This document shows positions 31,113 to 41,047 of a stretch of 64,000 nucleotides of DNA, in pieces (the first letter of the stretch is position 1; the number at the start of each line of letters is the position of its first letter). The stretch is from contig NZ_JNXE01000009.1 in assembly GCF_000716605.1 (NCBI RefSeq), forward strand, positions 206,800-270,799. Reading direction: 5' to 3'. The stretch is from Streptomyces sp. NRRL F-525 (lineage in GTDB: Bacteria; Actinomycetota; Actinomycetes; Streptomycetales; Streptomycetaceae). The notes beneath the pieces were generated by a model. That model had not been told where the DNA came from. It saw nothing but the letters and a program-made list of their open reading frames with translations, and ran no database searches. The position numbers and the translations under genes are program-made.

Positions 31113-33473
31113 ATGAAGCCCGTCGTGCCAGAGCCTTCGCCGCCTCCCGAGGTGAACGGGAGCAACGGGGCCGTCCTCCCGCTCCTTCCGGCGCTGTCCG
31201 ACGCGCCCGTATCACCGGTGGCGCGGAACAATGGGCACATGAGCAGCCAGCCCAACGCCCAGGCACAGGTCCAGCACGCGCAGCCCTCCGTGGGCTCCAT
31301 AGCCGCGCACCGCCCGCACACCGTGTCGGCGGCGGTCTCCGATCTGGAACCCGACATCGACGCCGACCTCGACGAGTACGAGGAGTCGCCGTACGACGGG
31401 CCCCAGCTGCCGCAAGGCCGCTTCCTGGACCGGGAGCGGAGCTGGCTCGCGTTCAACGAACGGGTCCTGGAACTGGCCGAGGACCCGAACACCCCGCTGC
31501 TGGAGCGGGCGAACTTCCTCGCGATCTTCGCCAGCAACCTGGACGAGTTCTTCATGGTCCGGGTGGCAGGCCTGAAGCGCCGTATCGCCACCGGTGTCGC
31601 CACCCGTTCCGCGTCCGGCCTGCAGCCGCGCGAGGTGCTGGAGATGATCTGGGCCCGCTCGCGCGAGCTCATGGCCCGGCACGCCGCCTGCTACCACGAG
31701 GACATCGCCCCGGCGCTGGCGGAGGAGGGCATCCACCTGGTCCGCTGGAACGAGCTGACGGAGAAGGAGCAGGCCCGCCTCTTCACGCTGTTCCGGCACC
31801 AGATCTTCCCGGTGCTGACCCCGCTGGCCGTCGATCCCGCGCACCCCTTCCCGTACATCTCGGGCCTCTCGCTGAACCTCGCGGTCGTCGTACGGAACCC
31901 GGTCACCGGACACCGCCACTTCGCGCGCGTGAAGGTGCCGCCGCTGCTCTCCCGCTTCCTGGAGTCCTCGCCGGGCCGGTACGTCCCCCTGGAGGACGTC
32001 ATCGCCGCCCATCTGGAGGAACTCTTCCCGGGGATGGAGATCCTGGAGCACCACGCGTTCCGGCTGACCCGCAACGAGGACCTCGAGGTCGAGGAGGACG
32101 ACGCCGAGAACCTGCTCCAGGCACTGGAGAAGGAGCTCATGCGGCGCCGCTTCGGGCCGCCGGTGCGCCTGGAGGTCGAGGAGTCCATCGACCGCGAGGT
32201 GCTCGACCTGCTGGTGCGCGAGCTGAAGATCAGCGAGGCAGAGGTGTACCCGCTGCCGGGTCCGCTCGACCTGACCGGGCTGTTCCGCATCGGCTCGCTC
32301 GACCGGCCCGAGCTGAAGTACCCGAAGTTCATCGCGGGCACCCACCGCGACCTCGCCGAGGTCGAGTCGGCCTCCGCGCCCGACATCTTCGCCGCCCTGC
32401 GCAACCGGGACGTGCTGCTGCACCACCCGTACGACTCGTTCTCCACGTCCGTGCAGCGGTTCCTGGAGCAGGCGGCGAACGACGACGACGTCCTCGCGAT
32501 CAAGCAGACCCTGTACCGCACCTCGGGCGACTCCCCGATCGTCGACGCGCTCATAGAAGCAGCCGAGGCCGGCAAGCAGGTCCTCGTCCTGGTCGAGATC
32601 AAGGCCCGCTTCGACGAGCACGCCAACATCAAGTGGGCGCGCAAGCTGGAGGAGGCGGGCTGCCATGTCGTCTACGGCCTGGTCGGTCTCAAGACCCACT
32701 GCAAGCTGTCGCTCGTGGTCCGCCAGGAGGGCGACCTGCTGCGCCGCTACAGCCACGTCGGCACCGGCAACTACCACCCGAAGACGGCCCGCCTCTACGA
32801 GGACCTCGGGCTGCTGACGGCGGACCCGCAGGTCGGCGCCGACCTCTCGGACCTCTTCAACCGGCTGTCCGGCTACTCGCGCCGCGAGACCTACCGCCGG
32901 CTGCTGGTCGCCCCCAAGTCCCTGCGCGACGGCCTGATCGCCCGGATCAACAAGGAGGTCCAGCACCACCGTGCCGGGCGCCCCGCGTTCATCCGCATCA
33001 AGGTCAACTCGATGGTGGACGAGGCGATCATCGACTCGCTCTACCGCGCGTCCCAGGCGGGCGTCCCGGTCGACGTGTGGGTCCGCGGCATCTGCGCGGT
33101 GCGGCCCGGCGTCCCCGGCCTGTCCGAGAACATCCGCGTACGGTCCATCCTCGGCCGCTTCCTCGAGCACTCCCGCGTCTTCGGCTTCGGCAACGGAGGC
33201 GAGCCCGAGGTGTGGATCGGCAGCGCCGACATGATGCACCGCAACCTCGACCGTCGGATCGAGGCCCTCGTCAGGGTCACCGACCCGGCCCACCGCGCCG
33301 CGCTCAACCGGATGCTGGAAACCGGTATGTCGGACACCACCTCCTCCTGGCACCTGGGCCCGGACGGCGAGTGGACCCGGCACGCGACCGACGCGGAGGG
33401 CCAACCACTGCGCAACGTCCAGGAGATGCTCATAGACGCCCGGAGGCGCCGGCGTGGCACAGCAACACCTTGA
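31113..33473 (+). CDS. ppk: Polyphosphate kinase
   Basis: Ppk1 reversibly transfers the gamma phosphate of ATP to polyphosphate. The protein (786 residues from this start) has the N domain ([20 protein letters not shown]), the head domain, and two phospholipase-D-like catalytic domains with [20 protein letters not shown], the phospho-His loop [32 protein letters not shown] and the basic ATP-binding strands. About 100 N-terminal residues are non-conserved and low in order. The ATG at 31113 is preceded by GAGG at eight bases. An in-frame ATG at 31239 ([10 protein letters not shown]) would give 744 residues. It is followed directly by CHAD and NUDIX genes, making a polyphosphate module beside pst. 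Confidence 0.95.
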   Translation: MKPVVPEPSPPPEVNGSNGAVLPLLPALSDAPVSPVARNNGHMSSQPNAQAQVQHAQPSVGSIAAHRPHTVSAAVSDLEPDIDADLDEYEESPYDGPQLPQGRFLDRERSWLAFNERVLELAEDPNTPLLERANFLAIFASNLDEFFMVRVAGLKRRIATGVATRSASGLQPREVLEMIWARSRELMARHAACYHEDIAPALAEEGIHLVRWNELTEKEQARLFTLFRHQIFPVLTPLAVDPAHPFPYISGLSLNLAVVVRNPVTGHRHFARVKVPPLLSRFLESSPGRYVPLEDVIAAHLEELFPGMEILEHHAFRLTRNEDLEVEEDDAENLLQALEKELMRRRFGPPVRLEVEESIDREVLDLLVRELKISEAEVYPLPGPLDLTGLFRIGSLDRPELKYPKFIAGTHRDLAEVESASAPDIFAALRNRDVLLHHPYDSFSTSVQRFLEQAANDDDVLAIKQTLYRTSGDSPIVDALIEAAEAGKQVLVLVEIKARFDEHANIKWARKLEEAGCHVVYGLVGLKTHCKLSLVVRQEGDLLRRYSHVGTGNYHPKTARLYEDLGLLTADPQVGADLSDLFNRLSGYSRRETYRRLLVAPKSLRDGLIARINKEVQHHRAGRPAFIRIKVNSMVDEAIIDSLYRASQAGVPVDVWVRGICAVRPGVPGLSENIRVRSILGRFLEHSRVFGFGNGGEPEVWIGSADMMHRNLDRRIEALVRVTDPAHRAALNRMLETGMSDTTSSWHLGPDGEWTRHATDAEGQPLRNVQEMLIDARRRRRGTATP

Positions 33474-34566
33474 CCCGACGGATCCCAAGGCCCGGGCCGT
33501 GACAGGGGACGCCCTCGCGGGCTACCTGCGCGGCCAGGCCACAGAGTTCCTCCGCGCCCTGCGGCTGCACCGGGAGACCGGCAACGGCCAGAACGGCACG
33601 GAGGACTCCGTCGACGCGGCGCGCGCCCTGCGCCACTCGGCCCGCCGGATCAGCGGCAGCCTGCACACCTTCCGTCCGCTGCTGGACGCCGACTGGTCGG
33701 AGGAGATGCGCCCCGAACTGGCATGGCTGTCGGGCACGTTGGCGCTGGAGCACGCGTGCGCGGCCCGGCTGGAGCGGCTGCTGCTGGCGCTGCACCGGCT
33801 CTCGGGCTCGGCGGCGATCCCCGCCCAGTCGGCGGCCTCGGCGGTGGGCGGCCGGGTCACCGGCGCGGGCCGGGGCATCCCCGCGCCCGCCACCGCCGCC
33901 GGCCGCGGACCGGCCGCGGCCCCGACCGCCACCGCCGACCGCGGCAACCTCACCGTGGGCGCGGCCAAGGCGGGCGCCCTCCTGGAGCGCCAGCTCACCC
34001 TGGCCCGGACCCGGGCCCACTCCACCGCGCTGCAGGCCCTCGGCTCCTCCCGCTTCCACGCGGTCGCCGACAAGGTCGCCGTGCTGGCCAGCGAGGTCCC
34101 GCTGACCCCGGCCGCGGCCACGGCCGACCTGCGTCCGCTGGCCGCCGCCGCCGGGGAGCGCCTCACCGACGCGGTCACCGCGCTGCCCCTGGTCACCGCC
34201 GGGCACCCGTACAACGCGGAGGCCCTCATCCACGGCCTCTCCCCCGACCCCGCCCCGCACCCCCAGGACGGCCCCTGGCACCAGGTCCGGCTGCTGCTGC
34301 GGCTGCACCGCTACGCCGGTGAGGTCCTGCACGGGGACGGCGCGCCCCTGGACGTACGCCTGCTGGCGGCCGGCCAGGCCCTCAATCTGCACCGGGACGC
34401 CTCGGAGGCCGCCGCGGCGGCCGCGTCGGCGGCCCGCACCCCGCGCATCGCCCCGGCGACCGCGTACGCGCTCGGCGTGCTCCACGCCGACCAGCGCCAC
34501 GAGGTGGAGGCGGCCCGCTTCGCCTTCCAGCAGTCGTGGCAGAAGCAGGCGGTGGGCACCCCCTGA
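33454..34566 (+). CDS. CHAD domain protein
   Basis: The 370-residue protein is helical with conserved His/Arg/Lys positions ([53 protein letters not shown]) typical of CHAD domains, which bind polyphosphate and are often near ppk. A Pro/Ala/Gly-rich linker of about 50 residues divides the domain (near residues 120-165). The GTG start lies inside the end of ppk, an overlap of 20 bases, so expression is tied to ppk. It probably locates to polyphosphate granules. Confidence 0.85.
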   Translation: MAQQHLDPTDPKARAVTGDALAGYLRGQATEFLRALRLHRETGNGQNGTEDSVDAARALRHSARRISGSLHTFRPLLDADWSEEMRPELAWLSGTLALEHACAARLERLLLALHRLSGSAAIPAQSAASAVGGRVTGAGRGIPAPATAAGRGPAAAPTATADRGNLTVGAAKAGALLERQLTLARTRAHSTALQALGSSRFHAVADKVAVLASEVPLTPAAATADLRPLAAAAGERLTDAVTALPLVTAGHPYNAEALIHGLSPDPAPHPQDGPWHQVRLLLRLHRYAGEVLHGDGAPLDVRLLAAGQALNLHRDASEAAAAAASAARTPRIAPATAYALGVLHADQRHEVEAARFAFQQSWQKQAVGTP

Positions 34567-34607
34567 CGCCCCGAACGAACCCGCACGGAGGAGACGGTGA
34601 ACGACCA

Positions 34608-35048
34608 GTGACTTCCACGCACGACACCACCGTCCAGGCGGCCGGCTGCGTCCTGTGGCGCCGCCCGTCCGCCGGAGCCCTCGAACTGGCGCTGGTCCAC
34701 CGGCCAAAATGGGACGACTGGTCGTGGCCCAAGGGCAAGCTCAAGCGGGGCGAGACGTTCGAGGAGGCGGCCCGTCGCGAAGTGCTGGAGGAGACCGGCT
34801 TCGCGTGCCGGCTGGGGACCCGGCTCCCGTCGGCCCAGTACCTCGACCACCACGGACGGCCCAAAGAGGTCCGCTACTGGGCGGCGGAGGCGACCGGCGG
34901 ATCCTTCGCGCCCAACGACGAGGTCGACGTACTGCTCTGGCTCACCCCGGACGAGGCCCACCGGCGGCTCTCCTACGAGCGGGACCGCGACCTGATCTCC
35001 CTCGCGCTCATGGCCGTCGGCACCGACGAGGACGGACGGGAACCGTGA
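34608..35048 (+). CDS. NUDIX hydrolase (MutT/Ap4A or diphosphoinositol type)
   Basis: The 146-residue protein has a complete NUDIX box: GKLKRGETFEEAARREVLEE followed by TGF, with the catalytic Glu residues of REVLEE. The N-terminus AAGCVLWRRPSAGALELALV and RPKWDDWSWPKGKL fits MutT1-like enzymes that clean up nucleotides or dinucleoside polyphosphates. No histidine-phosphatase domain follows, unlike mycobacterial MutT1. The GTG start overlaps the stop of a four-codon ORF (34597-34611) that has the good ribosome site GGAGGAGA. Confidence 0.9.
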   Translation: MTSTHDTTVQAAGCVLWRRPSAGALELALVHRPKWDDWSWPKGKLKRGETFEEAARREVLEETGFACRLGTRLPSAQYLDHHGRPKEVRYWAAEATGGSFAPNDEVDVLLWLTPDEAHRRLSYERDRDLISLALMAVGTDEDGREP

Positions 35049-35213
35049 GGGGCTCGCGCGGTTCTCCCCGGCGGCGGCGCAGAACCGCCTCACCCAGCCG
35101 GGGGACGGCACCCTCGTGGACGCGCTCCCGGCCGCTCCGAGCCTGGCATAGTCCGGAATCAGCCCGTGTCCTCGACGTGAGCGTTCCGTGACCTAACCGC
35201 ACCGCCCACAGGG

Positions 35214-35257
35214 GTTCACCCTCCGTTCACTTATGCCCATAGGCGCCTTCACCTGTT
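35214..35257 (+). promoter_or_regulatory. PHO boxes (PhoP-binding direct repeats) upstream of pstS
   Basis: Direct repeats at 11-base steps read GTTCACC (35214), GTTCACT (35225), a degenerate unit (35236) and CTTCACC (35247). This matches the known Streptomyces PhoP operator of repeated GTTCACC units and lies about 120-160 bases before pstS. Phosphate starvation should switch on the pst operon through it. Confidence 0.85.
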
Positions 35258-35330
35258 CTGCCTAATTTCGGCCTTACGCGATGCGAGCCGCGACCTGGGG
35301 GTCGCCACCCGCGTCACCCCGTCTTCGCAC

Positions 35331-35354
35331 GCCGCCGTAATTCAGGACGGCGGC
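35331..35354 (+). other. 5' UTR hairpin before pstS
   Basis: GCCGCCGT and ACGGCGGC form an 8-bp stem with an eight-base loop just before the pstS ribosome site. It may stabilise the abundant pstS mRNA. No specific regulator is implied. Confidence 0.45.
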
Positions 35355-35375
35355 TCTCGGAAGGAACTCTTTCAA

Positions 35376-36506
35376 GTGAAGCTTCAGCGCATGAACCGGC
35401 GGGCCCTCACCCTCGGTGCTCTCGCCGTCTCCGGCGCCCTGGCCCTCACGGCGTGCGGCTCGGACGACAACGGCGGCTCCTCGAGCAGCAGCAGCTCGTC
35501 GACGGCCAACGCCAGCTCCGCCAACTGCGGCACGGCGAAGAAGGGCCAGCAGCTCCTCGCCGACGGCTCGTCCGCGCAGAAGAACGCGATCGACGCGTGG
35601 GTCAAGGCCTTCAGCCAGGCCTGTGGCGTCCAGATCAACTACAAGGGCGGCGGCTCCGGCGCCGGCGTCACCTCCTTCAACCAGGGTCAGCTGGCCTTCG
35701 CCGGTTCCGACTCCGCGCTGAAGCCCGAAGAGGTCACCGCCTCGAAGAAGGTCTGCTCCGGCGGCCAGGGCATCGACCTCCCGATGGTCGGCGGCCCGAT
35801 CGCGCTCGGCTACAACGTCCCGGGTGTCGACAACCTGGTCCTGGACGCCCCGACGCTCGCCAAGATCTTCGACAGCAAGATCACCAAGTGGAACGACCCC
35901 GCCATCAAGGCGCTGAACAAGTCCGCCACGCTGCCCGACCTCAAGATCCAGGCGTTCCACCGCTCGGACGAGTCCGGCACCACGGACAACTTCACCAAGT
36001 ACCTGATCGCCACCACCCCCGCCAACTGGAAGTACTCCGGCGGCAAGGCCTGGCAGGCCAAGGGCGGCCAGTCGGCGGCCGGCTCCGCGGGCGTGGCCGC
36101 CGGGGTCAAGCAGACCTCCGGCGCCATCGGCTACTTCGAGCTCTCCTACGTCGGTGACGGCGTCAAGCCGGTCAGCATCGACACCGGCGCCTCGGCCCCG
36201 GTCGCGCCCAGCACCGACAGCGCGACCAAGGACATCGCCGACGCCAAGATCGTCGGCACCGGCTCCGACCTGAAGCTCCAGCTCAACTACAACACCAAGG
36301 CCGAGGGCGCGTACCCGATCACCCTGGTGACGTACGAGATCGTCTGCGACAAGGGCAACAAGGCCGACACGCTGCCCGCGACGAAGGCGTTCCTCACCTA
36401 CATCGCCAGCGAGGAGGGCCAGAAGGTCCTCAGCACCATCGACTACGCGCCGATCCCCGACGCGATCATCACCAAGGTTCGCAGCACCATCGCGAGCATC
36501 AGCTAG
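35376..36506 (+). CDS. pstS: Phosphate-binding lipoprotein PstS
   Basis: PstS captures phosphate outside the membrane for the PstCAB importer. The 376-residue precursor has a lipoprotein signal ending LALTAC, with the lipidated Cys at residue 27 followed by a Ser-rich linker. Binding-protein motifs are clear: LADGSSAQKNAIDAWVKAF, YKGGGSGAGVTSFNQGQLAF (phosphate loop) and FHRSDESGTTDNFTKYL. The GTG start is preceded by GGAAGGA. PHO boxes lie upstream, and a long hairpin separates pstS from pstC. Confidence 0.96.
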   Translation: MKLQRMNRRALTLGALAVSGALALTACGSDDNGGSSSSSSSSTANASSANCGTAKKGQQLLADGSSAQKNAIDAWVKAFSQACGVQINYKGGGSGAGVTSFNQGQLAFAGSDSALKPEEVTASKKVCSGGQGIDLPMVGGPIALGYNVPGVDNLVLDAPTLAKIFDSKITKWNDPAIKALNKSATLPDLKIQAFHRSDESGTTDNFTKYLIATTPANWKYSGGKAWQAKGGQSAAGSAGVAAGVKQTSGAIGYFELSYVGDGVKPVSIDTGASAPVAPSTDSATKDIADAKIVGTGSDLKLQLNYNTKAEGAYPITLVTYEIVCDKGNKADTLPATKAFLTYIASEEGQKVLSTIDYAPIPDAIITKVRSTIASIS

Positions 36507-36513
36507 TCCGAGT

Positions 36514-36549
36514 GTGCGGCCGGGTCCCGGACCAGGGACCCGGCCGCAC
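36514..36549 (+). terminator. Hairpin between pstS and pstC
   Basis: A perfect 15-bp stem, GTGCGGCCGGGTCCC and GGGACCCGGCCGCAC, with a six-base loop begins seven bases after the pstS stop. It probably ends most transcripts here, so PstS is made in excess over the membrane parts, and lets some read through to pstCAB. Confidence 0.75.
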
Positions 36550-36614
36550 CGTCCGGTGCACCGCCGCCACGGACCGCACACAGCACGTGTGGACCCGCAG
36601 ACCGGAGAAAACCG

Positions 36615-37625
36615 ATGGATATATCGACAAAGAACCCCGCAGAGGCACCGCCTCCCACCCCCCAGCCCGCCGCCGCGGACCAGAAGCGCGCGGCCCGTGG
36701 CGCCACCCGACCCGGTGACCGGATCTTCCTCGGTCTCTCCCGTGGGTCGGGCATCCTGCTGTTGGTGATCATGGCCGCGATCGCGGTCTTCCTCACCTAT
36801 CGCGCCTCCCTCGCGATCAGCAAGGACCACGCGAACTTCCTCACCACCTTCGAGTGGAACACCAACCTGCTGCCGCCGAAGTTCGGCATCGCCGTCCTGG
36901 CGTTCGGCACGGTGGTGTCCTCGATCATCGCCATGGTCATCGCGGTCCCGGTCGCGGTCGCCATCGCCCTGTTCACCACGCACTACGCCCCGCGCAAGCT
37001 CCGCGGCCCGGTCTCGTACGTCATCGACCTGCTGGCCGCCGTACCGTCCATCGTGTACGGCCTGTGGGGCGCCCTGATCCTCGTACCGCACATGGTCGGG
37101 CTCTTCGGGTGGCTGAACGACTACTTCGGCTGGACCGGGATCTTCTCCTGGGACCAAGGCGCGCCGCGCTCGATGCTCACCGTCGGCATCCTGCTGGCGA
37201 TCATGATCCTGCCGATCATCACCAACGTGAGCCGCGAGGTCTTCAAGCAGGCCCCGCAGATGATCGAGGAGGCGGCCCTCGCCCTCGGCGCCACCCGCTG
37301 GGAGGTCATCCGCATGGCGGTGCTGCCCTTCGGCCGCTCCGGCGTGATCTCCGCCTCGATGCTCGGTCTCGGCCGCGCGCTCGGCGAGACGATGGCCGTC
37401 GCCACCGTGCTCTCCCCGGACTTCATCATCCACGCCAGCCTGCTCAACCCGGGCGGCGGAACCTTCGCCCAGAACATCGCCAGCAAGTTCAGCGAGGCGT
37501 CGGCGGACGGCCGGGACGCGCTCATCGCGTCCGGTCTCGTCCTGTTCGTCATCACCCTGCTGGTCAACGGTGCGGCCCGGCTCATCATCGCCCGCCGCGC
37601 GGAGTACTCGGGGGCCAACGCATGA
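36615..37625 (+). CDS. pstC: Phosphate ABC transporter permease PstC
   Basis: The 336-residue protein has a Pro/Ala-rich cytoplasmic N-terminus (to residue ~45) and six membrane helices. The permease (BPD_transp_1) EAA loop reads EEAALALGATRWEVIRMAVLPFGRSG. The helix pattern and length fit PstC. The stop overlaps the pstA start by four bases. Together with PstA it forms the channel. Confidence 0.94.
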   Translation: MDISTKNPAEAPPPTPQPAAADQKRAARGATRPGDRIFLGLSRGSGILLLVIMAAIAVFLTYRASLAISKDHANFLTTFEWNTNLLPPKFGIAVLAFGTVVSSIIAMVIAVPVAVAIALFTTHYAPRKLRGPVSYVIDLLAAVPSIVYGLWGALILVPHMVGLFGWLNDYFGWTGIFSWDQGAPRSMLTVGILLAIMILPIITNVSREVFKQAPQMIEEAALALGATRWEVIRMAVLPFGRSGVISASMLGLGRALGETMAVATVLSPDFIIHASLLNPGGGTFAQNIASKFSEASADGRDALIASGLVLFVITLLVNGAARLIIARRAEYSGANA

Positions 37626-38683
37626 GCAACGCAGCCGTAGCGGAAAAGCCCGCGAGCACCCTGCAGGGCGCGACCCTCCCGAAGTGGTCGCCGTACGCGA
37701 TCGCCGGCGGGTCCATCGTCCTGGCCGTCCTCATCGGACTGGTCGGCAGCCTCGACAGCAAGATCCAGTGGGGCCTGATCGCGGCGATCCTCTTCGTCGT
37801 CGGTACGTACGTCCTCGCCACGCGCGTCGAGGGCAGCCGCCAGGCCAAGGACCGGGTCGCGACCAGCCTGGTCTGGGTCGCGTTCCTCCTCGCCGTCATC
37901 CCGCTCGTCTCCCTCCTGTGGACGACGATCTCGCGCGGCGTGAAGGTCCTCGACATCTACTTCCTGACCCACTCGATGGGTGTGGTCGCCGACTCCGAGC
38001 CCGGCGGCGGTATCTACCACGCCATCATCGGCAGCCTGGAGCAGGTCGGCCTCGCCACCCTCATCGGCGCCCCGATCGGTGTGCTCACCGCGATCTACCT
38101 GGTCGAGTACGGACGCGGCGCCCTCTCCAAGTGGGTCACGTTCTTCGTCGACGTCATGACGGGCATCCCGTCGATCGTCGCGGGTCTGTTCATCCTGTCC
38201 CTGATGCTCATGTGGGACATGGAGCCCTTCGGCTTCGCCGGTTCCTGCGCCCTGGCCATCCTGATGATGCCGGTCGTGGTCCGCTCCACCGAGGAGATGC
38301 TGAAGCTCGTCCCGAACGAGCTGCGCGAGGCCTCCCTCGCCCTCGGCATCCCGAAGTGGCGCACGATCCTCAAGGTCGTCCTCCCGACCGCGATCGGCGG
38401 CATCACCACCGGCATCATGCTGTCGGTGGCCCGTATCGCCGGTGAGACCGCGCCCGTCCTGCTGCTGGTGTTCGGCAACCCGTTCATCAACAACGACCCG
38501 TTCCACGGGGCGCAGGCGTCGCTGCCGCTGTACATCTACCAGCAGTTCGCGCAGAGCGCGGGCGCCGGAGCGGCCTACGACCGCGCCTGGGCGGCCTCGC
38601 TCACCCTGATCGCCTTCGTGATGATCCTCAACCTGGTGGCCCGCGGCATCGCCCGCTGGAAGGCCCCCAAGACCGGTCGCTGA
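37622..38683 (+). CDS. pstA: Phosphate ABC transporter permease PstA
   Basis: The 353-residue protein has helices WSPYAIAGGSIVLAVLIGLV and GLIAAILFVVGTYVLA in an N-terminal extension, then the six-helix core with EAA loop REASLALGIPKWRTILKVVLP and RIAGETAPVLLLVFGNPF typical of PstA. The gene overlaps pstC by four bases and is followed after 47 bases by pstB. Confidence 0.94.
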   Translation: MSNAAVAEKPASTLQGATLPKWSPYAIAGGSIVLAVLIGLVGSLDSKIQWGLIAAILFVVGTYVLATRVEGSRQAKDRVATSLVWVAFLLAVIPLVSLLWTTISRGVKVLDIYFLTHSMGVVADSEPGGGIYHAIIGSLEQVGLATLIGAPIGVLTAIYLVEYGRGALSKWVTFFVDVMTGIPSIVAGLFILSLMLMWDMEPFGFAGSCALAILMMPVVVRSTEEMLKLVPNELREASLALGIPKWRTILKVVLPTAIGGITTGIMLSVARIAGETAPVLLLVFGNPFINNDPFHGAQASLPLYIYQQFAQSAGAGAAYDRAWAASLTLIAFVMILNLVARGIARWKAPKTGR

Positions 38684-38730
38684 CGCGGCCTACTCAGCGA
38701 CCGATCTGAATCTCTGGAAGTGAAGCAGTC

Positions 38731-39507
38731 ATGTCCAAGCGAATCGACGTAAGCGGGCTCACCGCCTTCTACGGCTCCCACAAGGCAATCGAAGACATCT
38801 CGATGACGGTCGAGCCGCGCTCGGTGACGGCCTTCATCGGCCCCTCCGGCTGCGGCAAGTCGACGTTCCTGCGCACGCTCAACCGTATGCACGAGGTCAC
38901 GTCCGGCGGCCGCGTCGAGGGCAAGGTCCTCCTGGACGACGAGGACCTCTACGGCCACGGCATCGACCCGGTGTCGGTGCGCCGCGAGATCGGCATGGTC
39001 TTCCAGCGCCCGAACCCGTTCCCCACGATGTCGATCTTCGACAACGTGGCGGCGGGGCTGCGTCTGAACGGCAGCTACAAGAAGAGCGAGCTGTCGGACG
39101 TGGTGGAGAAGTCGCTGAAGGGCGCGAACCTCTGGAACGAGGTCAAGGACCGCCTGAACAAGCCCGGTTCGGGTCTCTCCGGTGGCCAGCAGCAGCGGCT
39201 GTGCATCGCGCGGGCGATCGCGGTGGAGCCGAAGGTCCTGCTGATGGACGAGCCGTGCTCGGCCCTGGACCCCATCTCGACCCTGGCCATCGAGGACCTG
39301 ATCGGTGAGCTGAAGGAACGCTTCACGATCGTCATCGTGACGCACAACATGCAGCAGGCGGCCCGCGTCTCGGACCGTACGGCCTTCTTCAACCTCGCGG
39401 CGGTCGGCCAGCCCGGCCGCCTCATCGAGATCGACGACACGGAGCGCATCTTCTCCAACCCGTCGGTCCAGGCCACGGAGGACTACATCTCCGGCCGCTT
39501 CGGCTAG
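38731..39507 (+). CDS. pstB: Phosphate ABC transporter ATPase PstB
   Basis: The 258-residue ATPase begins [20 protein letters not shown]. It has Walker [20 protein letters not shown], the PstB-specific [19 protein letters not shown], signature [16 protein letters not shown], Walker [14 protein letters not shown] and [13 protein letters not shown]. It powers phosphate import. Two hairpins after the stop end the operon. Confidence 0.96.
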   Translation: MSKRIDVSGLTAFYGSHKAIEDISMTVEPRSVTAFIGPSGCGKSTFLRTLNRMHEVTSGGRVEGKVLLDDEDLYGHGIDPVSVRREIGMVFQRPNPFPTMSIFDNVAAGLRLNGSYKKSELSDVVEKSLKGANLWNEVKDRLNKPGSGLSGGQQQRLCIARAIAVEPKVLLMDEPCSALDPISTLAIEDLIGELKERFTIVIVTHNMQQAARVSDRTAFFNLAAVGQPGRLIEIDDTERIFSNPSVQATEDYISGRFG

Positions 39508-39525
39508 ACGCCGGCGTCAAGAACC

Positions 39526-39597
39526 CCTCGCGGTGCTGCATGGCGGTGCCACCGCGAGGACGAAAAGGGCCCGCCCCTGGCTCCCGGGGGCGGGCCC
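39526..39597 (+). terminator. Double hairpin after pstB
   Basis: Two perfect stems stand in series: CCTCGCGGTG/CACCGCGAGG (39526-39559) and GGGCCCGCCCC/GGGGCGGGCCC (39567-39597), the second followed by GTTCGTTT. This is a strong end to the pst operon. Confidence 0.85.
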
Positions 39598-39611
39598 GTT
39601 CGTTTGCGTCT

Positions 39612-40004
39612 CCCACCCACCCACCCGTTTACGGTGGGCTGAGAGGTGCCCGCCGGAGCAGGCCGTTCGCTCGTGCGGGCCGGTGGGGGTACGCGTTCCT
39701 GGTTTCCCGCCCACCCGCCCGTTTACGGTGAGTTGAGAGGTGCCCGCCGGGACAGGCCGTTCGCTCGTGCGGGCCGGTGGGGGTGCGCGTTCCTGGTTTC
39801 CCGCCCACCCGCCCGTTTACGGTGGGCTGAGAGGTGAGCGGTCCAAGGCGCCCGGGTCACGCCACGGCCGGCGTCTCGACTTGTTTGCCCGCCCCGCCCG
39901 CTTACGGTGAGTCGAGAGGTGGAGCCCTCACGAGACCCCGGCCCCTTCGCCCTGCTTCTACGCCACCCTCTTGACCAACCGTAAACGGGTGGGTGGGTGG
40001 GAAA
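39612..40004. repeat. G-quadruplex repeat array between pst and pit
   Basis: A 94-base unit is tandemly repeated. It starts at 39612, 39706 and 39800 (third copy partial), with a worn copy at 39888 and an inverted copy near 39975-40004. Each begins with four C triplets separated by single bases (CCCACCCACCCACCC or a variant with G) and then GTTTACGGTG. The complementary strand is a textbook four-run G-quadruplex motif. The inverted copy has GGGTGGGTGGGTGGG on the plus strand. No gene lies in this 530-base gap between pstB and pitH. Confidence 0.85.
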
Positions 40005-40012
40005 CACGGGGC

Positions 40013-40031
40013 CAGGGGGCGCAGCCCCCGG
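40013..40031 (-). terminator. Terminator of pitH
   Basis: GGGGGC (40015-40020) and GCCCCC (40024-40029) form a short strong stem with a three-base loop, 13 bases past the pitH stop on the minus strand. Confidence 0.6.
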
Positions 40032-40041
40032 CATACAGGGC

Positions 40042-41040
40042 CTACAGAAACGCCAGGTCCACAACCCAGAACGCCAGCGCCGCGACGATCGCCGCCGCCG
40101 GCATCGTGATGAACCACCCCATCACGATGTTCTTGGCAACACCCCACCGCACCGCATTGACCCGCTTCGTCGCCCCGACCCCCATGATCGCCGAGGTGAT
40201 GACATGGGTCGTGGAAACCGGCGCCTTGAAGAGATAGGCGGTGGTGAACATGATCGCCGCACCGGTCGTCTCCGCCGCGAACCCCTGCGGCGGATCCAGC
40301 TCAATGATCTTCCGCCCCAGCGTCCGCATGATCCGCCACCCACCCGCGTACGTCCCCAGCGACAGCATCAACGCGCAGACGATCTTCACCCAGACCGGAA
40401 TCGGATCGCCGTACGTCGAGTGGCCGGAAATCACCAGCGCCATCACCACGACACCCATGGTCTTCTGCGCGTCCTGGAGACCATGCCCGAGGGCCATACC
40501 GGCCGCGGACACGGTCTGCGCTATCCGGAACCCCCGCTTCGCCTTGTGCGGGTTCGCCTTCCGGAAGATCCACATGATCGCCGTCATCACCAGATAACCG
40601 CCGACCAGCCCGACCACCGGCGACACGAACATCGGCACGATGACCTTGTCGACGACCCCGTGCCAGATGACTTCCGTACCACCCGCGAGCGCGGCCCCCA
40701 CCATCCCGCCGAACAACGCGTGCGAGGACGACGACGGCAGCCCGAAGTACCAGGTGATCAGGTTCCACGTGATCGCACCGACCAGCGCGGCGAAGAGGAT
40801 CCCCATCCCCTTCGACCCCTCGGGCGTCTCGATCAGCCCCTCGCTGACGGTCTTGGCGACACCGGAACCGAGAAACGCGCCCGCGAGATTCATCACGGCG
40901 GCCATCGCGAGCGCCGCGCGCGGAGTCAGCGCCCGGGTCGAGACGGACGTGGCGATGGCGTTCGCAGAGTCGTGAAAACCGTTCGTGTACGTGAAAAAGA
41001 GCGCGACCAGAATGGTCACGACCAGAGCGAAGGTGTCCAT
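40042..41040 (-). CDS. pitH: Low-affinity inorganic phosphate transporter (Pit family)
   Basis: The 332-residue permease begins MDTFALVVTILVALFFTYTN and has the Pit/PHO4 signature GFHDSANAIATSVSTRALTP and a second repeat GVGATKRVNAVRWGVAKNI. About ten membrane helices are seen, with inward loops rich in Lys/Arg. It carries metal-phosphate with protons. It follows the DUF47 gene by seven bases, the usual arrangement. It corresponds to PitH1 of S. coelicolor by family and neighbourhood, and PhoP normally lowers pit expression when pst is on. Confidence 0.92.
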   Translation of the reverse strand: MDTFALVVTILVALFFTYTNGFHDSANAIATSVSTRALTPRAALAMAAVMNLAGAFLGSGVAKTVSEGLIETPEGSKGMGILFAALVGAITWNLITWYFGLPSSSSHALFGGMVGAALAGGTEVIWHGVVDKVIVPMFVSPVVGLVGGYLVMTAIMWIFRKANPHKAKRGFRIAQTVSAAGMALGHGLQDAQKTMGVVVMALVISGHSTYGDPIPVWVKIVCALMLSLGTYAGGWRIMRTLGRKIIELDPPQGFAAETTGAAIMFTTAYLFKAPVSTTHVITSAIMGVGATKRVNAVRWGVAKNIVMGWFITMPAAAIVAALAFWVVDLAFL

Positions 41041-41047
41041 GGAGAGG

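Noticed and set aside
39612..40004. Array considered as a CRISPR.
   Set aside because: The 94-base unit is repeated as a whole with no unique spacers, and no cas gene is near.
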